Source: Notolepis coatsorum
Lineage: Eukaryota > Chordata > Actinopteri > Aulopiformes > Paralepididae
Reading direction: 5' to 3'
NCBI GenBank assembly: GCA_963971535.1
Contig: OZ020591.1
Location: 14,167,577 to 14,231,576 of the forward strand
DNA: 64,000 nucleotides
In this document: piece after piece, positions 58,370-64,000 of the stretch
Layout of the letters: each line of letters opens with the position of its first letter
Position numbering within the stretch: the stretch's first letter is position 1
Made by a program: the position numbers and the translations under genes
The notes under the pieces: generated by a model
What the model was told of the DNA's origin: nothing
The model's database searches: none
Seen by the model: the letters and a program-made list of their open reading frames with translations, nothing else

Positions 58370-60356
58370 ACATGAACATTGGCTGTCTCAATGTGACACC
58401 TTCAAGAAGTTGACTGCTGACGAAGTGAGTCAGTGGATCAAAGTGAAGCGCTGCTGCTTCCGCTGCGCGCGCAGCCACATGGCAGCTGAGTGCCGCCTGA
58501 AGAAAAGTTGCAGCAAGTGCGACGGCGCCCACCTGGATGTCCTACACGACAGCAACAAGAGGAGACCCGTACCACAAAGCAGCTCGAGAGTAGATGTCAT
58601 GTATATAGACCCTGTGAAGAGCGGGAGCTCCCGAGTGCTCTTGAAGGTGGTCCGAGTGCTCCTAAGCTACGAGGACAAGGTCCTGGACACTTACGCCGTC
58701 CTCGACGATGGGTCTGAAAAGACTCTCCTCCTCGCATCCGCCGCAGCCCAGTTGGGCCTGCGGGGTACCGAAGAAACAATGACAATCCGTACTATTCGGC
58801 GAGACCTAAAGACCATAAAGGGCGAAAACGTCTCATTCACAATAGCAGCGGTCGAGCAGCCCGAGAAGCGGTACAGCATCACTAATGCCTTCACAAGCCA
58901 TGACATAGGTCTGTCACGTTATACCTACCCCATCCCACAGCTGATGGAGAAATACGTGCACCTACGCCGACTGCCTATACTGTTCATCGACGGCGCCACC
59001 CCGACCCTGCTCATAGGCTCCGACCACGCAGACCTCATCGTCCCAACGGACCAGGTCCACATCGGACCCAGAGGCTGCCCAGCCGCGGTCAAGACCCGCC
59101 TGGGTTGGACGCTCCAAGGCCCCCTCTCCGGGTCTTCCAACCGACCGACGGCCACACGCTGCCTCTACACGAGGGTAAGCGACGACGACACCACCCTCTT
59201 GCAGCACGTCGAGAGACTATGGACATTAGACTCGATGCCCTTCAAGAACGAACGGAAACTAGTTCGCTCCAAGGAAGACAAGTATGCCATAGCCCTCCTC
59301 GAGCAGAAGACAAAGAGGGTCGAGGTCGACGGAGTGATGAGATACGCAACTCCACTCTTGAGGCGAGAGGGGATGCCCACCCTCCATGCATCAAAAGAAG
59401 CGACACAACGCTATCTACTGAACACCGAGCGGCGTCTAGCTAAAGACCCCCCTCAAGCAACGATATACCGCGCTGAGATCGACAAACTGATCACAGCGGG
59501 ACATATAAAGAAAATCGACAATCAAGAGGCAGACCAGACGACTGAATCCTGGTACGTGCCCCATCACAAGGTCCACCACAACGGCAAGAACCGCATTGTA
59601 TTCAACTGCAGTTACCAGATCGGACTACAGAACCTGAATAACTTGCTCCTACCCGGCCCGACACTCGGCCCCTCCCTCCTCGGCGTACTACTACGTTTCC
59701 GCCAGGACAAAGTGGCCATCAGCGGCGACATCAAAGGGATGTTCCTGCAGGTGCGACTGATGGAGGAGGACAAGCCCCTGCTGCGGTTCCTGTGGAGAGA
59801 GAGGATCGACGATGAACAACCCTCCATCTATCAATGGGAGGTCCTCCCCTTCGGCACCACATGCAGCCCATGCTGCGCCACGTTCGCACTACAAAAGCAC
59901 GTGACCGAAGACCCTGGAGCTGACGAGGAGGTCAGACAAAGCGTAGAGAGGAGTTTCTACGTGGACAACTGCCTACAAAGCGTATCAACGCCAGAAGAAG
60001 CCGAAGCCATCCTGCTTAAGCTCCGAGCTTCCCTGATCAAAGGCGGCTTTGACCTTAGGCAGTGGGCCAGCAGTGACCCTCAAGTACTTCGCAGGCTCTC
60101 CCCAGAGACAAAGGCAGCAAGCAGCGAGACCTGGATGGCGACCACCCCAGGTGAAGCACAGGAAATGACATTGGGCCTCGTCTGGCGCTTCAAAACAGAC
60201 TCGCTCCATTATAAACACACACCCCTGACCCAGGAGCAGGGAAGGTCGACCCCTCTACCGACCACTCGACGGAGCCTATACAGAATACTCGCAAGCCAAT
60301 ACGACCCGCTGGGGTGTATCCTACCTTACACCACTCGGGCGAAGATGCTGGTGTGA
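58356..60356 (+). pseudogene. BEL-2 nucleocapsid, protease and RT
   Basis: In frame with ATG 58410 and open upstream to the C-run. Zinc knuckles C-x2-C-x3-H-x4-C lie at 58356-58395 and 58455-58545. The protease has L-D-D-G-S near 58702-58716 and 'LIGSDHADLI' near 59015. The Pao-type RT contains 'YVPHHKVHHNGKNRIVFNC' near 59555-59610, 'SGDIKGMFLQV' near 59720-59752 with catalytic Asp, 'LPFGTTCSPCCA' near 59845-59880 and the active-site box Y-V-D-N at 59958-59969. The frame ends at TGA 60354, where BEL-1 has an arginine codon (CGA), so this is a point nonsense mutation. Confidence 0.9.
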
Positions 60357-62545
60357 GAACTGTGGGACAAGGAGCAGGGCTGGGACGACCCCATACCCGA
60401 CCACCTGGCTTCCACCTGGAGAGAGTGGGAGGGAGAACTCAACTCGCTCCAAAATGTGAACATTCGCCGGAGCTACTGCGGCTGGAGATGTGTCAGATGG
60501 ACCTGCACGTCTTCAGTGACGCCTCAGAAGTAGCTTACGGTTCGGTGGCTTACTTGAGAGCCCGAGAGGAGGGAGGAGAAGTACACACAGCCTTCGTCCT
60601 GGCTCGCTCAAGAATAGCCCCCTGCAAGCAACAATCTATCCCGCGTCTAGAGCTCTGCGCAGCTCTGGTAGGCGCGCAACTCGCCACGCTGATACAACGT
60701 GAACTCACCATAACGGTGCGAAAGACAATCCTGTGGTCAGACTCCATGACTGTGCTCACATGGATCCAGTCCGATTCTTGTCGATACAAAGTCTTCGTCG
60801 GAGTCCGAGTCACCGAGATTCAAGACTTGGTAGGATCAGCGTGCTGGAGATACGTTGACACCAAGCAGAACCCAGCAGATGTCATCACACGGGGGATGTC
60901 CCTAGACGACCTCACACGTCCCAACATTTACAGTGACGGTCCTGAGTTCCTCAAGCTCCCGGAGGAGGAGTGGCCTACCCCCACACCACGGGAGGCGAGT
61001 CAAGAGGAGGCAGAGATCAGGAAGTCTATGTTCTGCGGGCTGACGCACGCCCCAGCTCAAACGGACCCTAACATAGACGACTGCTTAACCCTTGAGAGTG
61101 CTCAGAAAAGGACATTCTTGTGGCACCACCCTGAGGCCCCCCCCACCACAGACATTGACGCATCGAACTACGCAGAGGCAGAACTCCTTCTGCTAAAGAG
61201 AGCCCAAAGAGACTCATTTCCAGATGAGCTAGACTGCCTGGAAGGGGAAAAGCCAATCCCCTCAGACAGCCGACTGCTCACTTTGGCCCCCGAGCTCGAC
61301 ACCCAGCACCTCATCAGGGTGGGTGGTCGTTTGAGACGGGCCCCGGACTTGACGGATGATGTCAAGCATCCTATCGTCCTCAACAGCCGACACAAGGTAA
61401 CCGAGCTGATCATACAGAAGTACGACGAGGATGTGTACCACGCGGGGGCAGAGAGAGTCTTCGCTGAGATCCGACGACGTTACTGGATACTTCAAGGGAG
61501 AGAAGCAGTACGTCGCTTCCAACGGACTTGTTTAAACTGTCGCAAGTGGCGAGCACAGCCCAGTATACCTATGATGGCCGACCTGCCTCCCTGCTGCCTC
61601 CGACTCGGCGAGAAGGCCTTCCACTCCACGGGCGTGGACTGCTTCGGCCCTTTCAACGTCAAGAAAGGAAGAGGGACAGAGAAGAGGTGGGGCATTGTGT
61701 ACAAGTGTATGACCACCCGAGCTGTTCATATAGAAATCCTCCAGACCATGAGTACGGATTCATTCCTCATGTCTTTCCGGAGATTTCAAGCCCGAAGAGG
61801 AAGCCTGTCTGTGTTGTTGTCCGATCAAGGGACAAACTTCAAAGGCGGAGAAAGAGAATTGAGAGCGAGCTTCCAGGCTATGGGTGAAGGACTTAAGACC
61901 CGCCTCGCTCCCTCTCAGATCAAATTCCAGTTCAACCCCCCGAACGCCCCTCATTTCGGGGGAGCCTGTGAAAGAGAAGTCCGTTCTATAAAGACTGCTC
62001 TGTACACGGTGCTTGGGGCCCAGACCGTGGCGGAAGAAGTCCTCACGACAGTCCTCACGGAGATCGAGGGCGTCTTGAACTCGAAGCCCCTCGGTTACGT
62101 CTCAAGTGACGTAGCAGACTTCGACCTAGTCACCCCAAACTATCTCTTGATGGGGCGGCTGGACCCTGCCCTTCCACAGGCGGTGTACAGACCTGAGGAG
62201 GTGAACGGCCGAAGAATGTGGAGATACAGTCAGGTATTGGCTGACCAGTTTTGGACCAGTTTCCTCCTCCACTATCTACCGTCCCTCCAAGCCCGTCAGA
62301 AGTGGTTAAAGGACCGGGACAACCTGAAGGTGGACACAGTCGTTATGATCATAGACCAGTCACTACCCCGAGCTACGTGGCCAGCCGGCCGCGTAAGCAA
62401 AGTGATTACTGGTGCCGATGGGAAGGTCAGAGCGGCAGAAGTCATAGTCCAAGGGCGGACCTACACCCGACCCGTGGCGAAGCTGATAGAGTTGCCGGAG
62501 CTCCCTGACTCCCCTGATGACGACCATGACCCACTGACTTTGTAG
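60357..62545 (+). pseudogene. BEL-2 RNase H and integrase
   Basis: A frame from about 60480 to 62545 carries RNase H (Asp in 'FSDAS' near 60518, Glu in 'RLELCAA' near 60650, Asp in 'LWSDS' near 60740, Asp in 'NPADVITRG' near 60873). Integrase follows: zinc region with H near 61390 and 61440 and C-x2-C near 61530; core Asp in 'GVDCFGPF' near 61637, Asp in 'LSDQGTNF' near 61823 and Glu in 'ACEREVRSIK' near 61970. A DUF5641-like C-terminus has 'ADQFWTSFLLHYLPSL' and 'PRATWPAGRV'. This half is open over 680 codons. A small deletion near 60478 removes about 14 bases found in BEL-1 and shifts the frame relative to RT. Confidence 0.92.
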
Positions 62546-62623
62546 ATTGCCTTACTCCTCACAACAAGTATTGAGTCGTTGACTGGACTATTAATCTGTC
62601 TCCTTTAACTAATTAGGTGCGGA

Positions 62624-62639
62624 CTAATTAGGAGGCGGC
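62624..62639 (+). promoter_or_regulatory. BEL-2 polypurine tract
   Basis: The purine-rich AGGAGGCGG directly before the 3' LTR is the expected plus-strand primer site, although a C interrupts it. Confidence 0.5.
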
Positions 62640-64000
62640 TGTTGTGAAGGGCCAGATTAAAAGCTGAGAATCTACATTTATTGTTTTATACCTTGTATAT
62701 TATTTATATATACACGTTATATCCCTTTAAGCCTGCATTTGAATCCCAGTAATATTCACTTTCCTCATTGGATAACGTTATCGGCGCCAGACGGCGAGCC
62801 CCTAAAGTCAGGTTCAAAGGCGAGTCCAGGCATGTTGGAACATGCCTGGAGACGGCGCATTGATTCGAGACGAGAACTGAGGTTTGGCACTAGAAAGCCA
62901 CTTAAAGGGGAACTCCACTATTTTGGGAAATTAGCTTATTTAACATCTTCCCTGGAGTTAGACAAGAAGATACATACCTTTTTTGTCTCTGTGCGTGCAT
63001 TTTAGCTTTGGGAATAGACGCTCCGTTAGCATAGCTTAGCTTCATCACTGGAAGTGAGGCAGGACAGTAGCCTTACAGTGCCTTACAGTGTATTGCAAGG
63101 TCTGACATTGACCAAATTTGATATGCATGACCTTGGTGGGGTCTAGGTCAACTCCTGAAAAGGTGGTCAATGTCAGACCTTGCAATCAAAAGTTAGGGGG
63201 CGCACTGAAATTATGGCAAGGGTTATTAGCCCCCTAACTTTTGATTGCAAAGTCTGACATTGACCCCCTTTGCAGGAGTTGACCTAGAGCCCACCAAGGT
63301 CATGCATATCAAGTTTGGTCAATGTCCGACCTTGCAATACACTGTAAGGCACTGTAAGGCTACTGTCCTGCCTCACTTCCAGTGACAAAGCTAAGCTATG
63401 CTAACGGAGCGTCTATTCCCAAAGCTAAAATGCACGCACAGAGACAAAAAAGGTATGTATCTTCTTGTCTAACTCCAGGGAAGATGTTAAATAAGCTAAT
63501 TTCCCAAAATAGTGGAGTTATCCTTTAAGTATATATATCGCGGCAGGTGCGAACAGCAGCAGTTCAGCAGTTCATCGTGTGCGTTCGTTTGGTAAAACAG
63601 TGAAGTCAAGCAGTTCGTCTAAACAGAGCGTTGAGAACCACGTGCGAAGTGAATAGTAAAAGTGTCAGAGTTAATGCAGTAACGTCAAGTTCGACTTAGC
63701 TTAATGTGAAGTAAAGAGTCGTTATTTATTGTGCAGCATTACCCAGCAGTTCGTTCGTTTAGCTAGTGGAACCTTAGCCCGTGTGCATGGACTAAATACA
63801 TTGGTGCCAGTACACGAGGAGGGCCTAGTCGGAGAACCTACTGGACATGTGCATATTGGAACCGACGGCGGCGATTGCAGAACCAGTATTTGGTTTGGAT
63901 TATAGTGATTGTGGAACGTACTACCTGGAGAAGAGCATCGTTAATACCCACTGTCTTTGGATTTAACCACCTTGAGGATCTACTTCGGGCTGGCTTCGTG
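62640..64000 (+). repeat. BEL-2 3' LTR, truncated by window end
   Basis: It matches 54979-55718 except for 3 substitutions, a 2-base and a 1-base indel, and a 619-bp insertion at 62906-63524 plus duplicated TTAA. The far end and right flank are outside the window, so the BEL-2 target duplication cannot be read. Confidence 0.92.
62906..63524. mobile_element. Fold-back TTAA element in the BEL-2 3' LTR
   Basis: TTAA flanks it at 62902-62905 and 63525-63528. The ends are AGGGGAACTCCACTATTTTG and CAAAATAGTGGAGTTATCCT. The whole element is nearly palindromic: arms of about 290 bp around a centre near 63200-63230 ('gcactgaaattatggcaag'). There is no coding. The empty site is in the 5' LTR at 55242-55246, so the boundaries are certain. 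Confidence 0.95.

Larger units (their letters stand above)
54979..64000 (+). mobile_element. BEL/Pao retrotransposon BEL-2
   Basis: 5' LTR 54979-56253, tRNA-Tyr primer site, gag, protease, RT, RNase H, integrase, purine tract and 3' LTR from 62640 (cut by the window end) are all present. Over the comparable 735 bases the LTRs differ by 3 substitutions and 2 small indels, so the insertion is young. Coding lesions: frameshifts near 56545, 57120, 58325 and 60478, and TGA at 60354. Confidence 0.93.

Overview
This window is almost certainly from a teleost fish nuclear genome. It carries Rex1, L2, Nimb-like and Tx1/L1-like LINEs, BEL/Pao and gypsy LTR elements, tRNA-derived SINEs, hAT, Harbinger-like and TTAA-target DNA elements, and long (AC)n, (TTA)n and (TAA)n microsatellites. 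I found no convincing host protein-coding gene. Every coding stretch I can recognise belongs to a transposable element, and almost all of them are broken. The species cannot be fixed from the sequence.

Layout. 1-1099 is the 3' part of a BEL-type LTR. An antisense L2 LINE (about 3.1-7.55 kb) is split at 3284-6264 by a TIR element inserted at a CCTGG site. From about 7.56 to 42.3 kb there is one nested stack. A sense L1-like LINE (7556-7744 and 41760 onward) was split by an antisense Rex1 LINE (7745-7995, 21697-22141, 36255-37015, 39720-40034). The Rex1 was in turn split by three insertions. The first is a near-complete sense L1 (8011-21681, 15-bp target duplication) that itself carries a satellite-filled TIR element, a second CCTGG-site element holding a hAT element, and a TTAA element. 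The second is a gypsy-class LTR element (22142-36254, 5-bp duplication CACAG) whose 5' LTR contains a solo LTR and whose interior contains a long-TIR element with an uncharacterised gene family. The third is a block with a Harbinger-like element and another TTAA element.

42.5-54.8 kb is a second mosaic: a Nimb-like LINE split by another LINE (called LINE-X here), and an antisense LINE-X split by a SINE and by a 3'-truncated BEL element (BEL-1, 45684-52117). BEL-1 lacks most of its reverse transcriptase and carries a hAT MITE. From 54979 to the window end is a second BEL element (BEL-2) with nearly identical LTRs. Its gag-protease-RT-RNase H-integrase order is complete but several reading-frame breaks interrupt it. 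Its 3' LTR contains a 619-bp fold-back TTAA element just upstream of the TATA box.

Nothing here looks like an operon, CRISPR array or host pathway. The informative content is the insertion order, the target-site choices, and a few odd relics: a gypsy RT remnant with its catalytic residues replaced, the gene family inside the long-TIR element, and a truncated BEL copy that still has a target duplication. Family assignments come from recognising motifs by eye; no database search was run.
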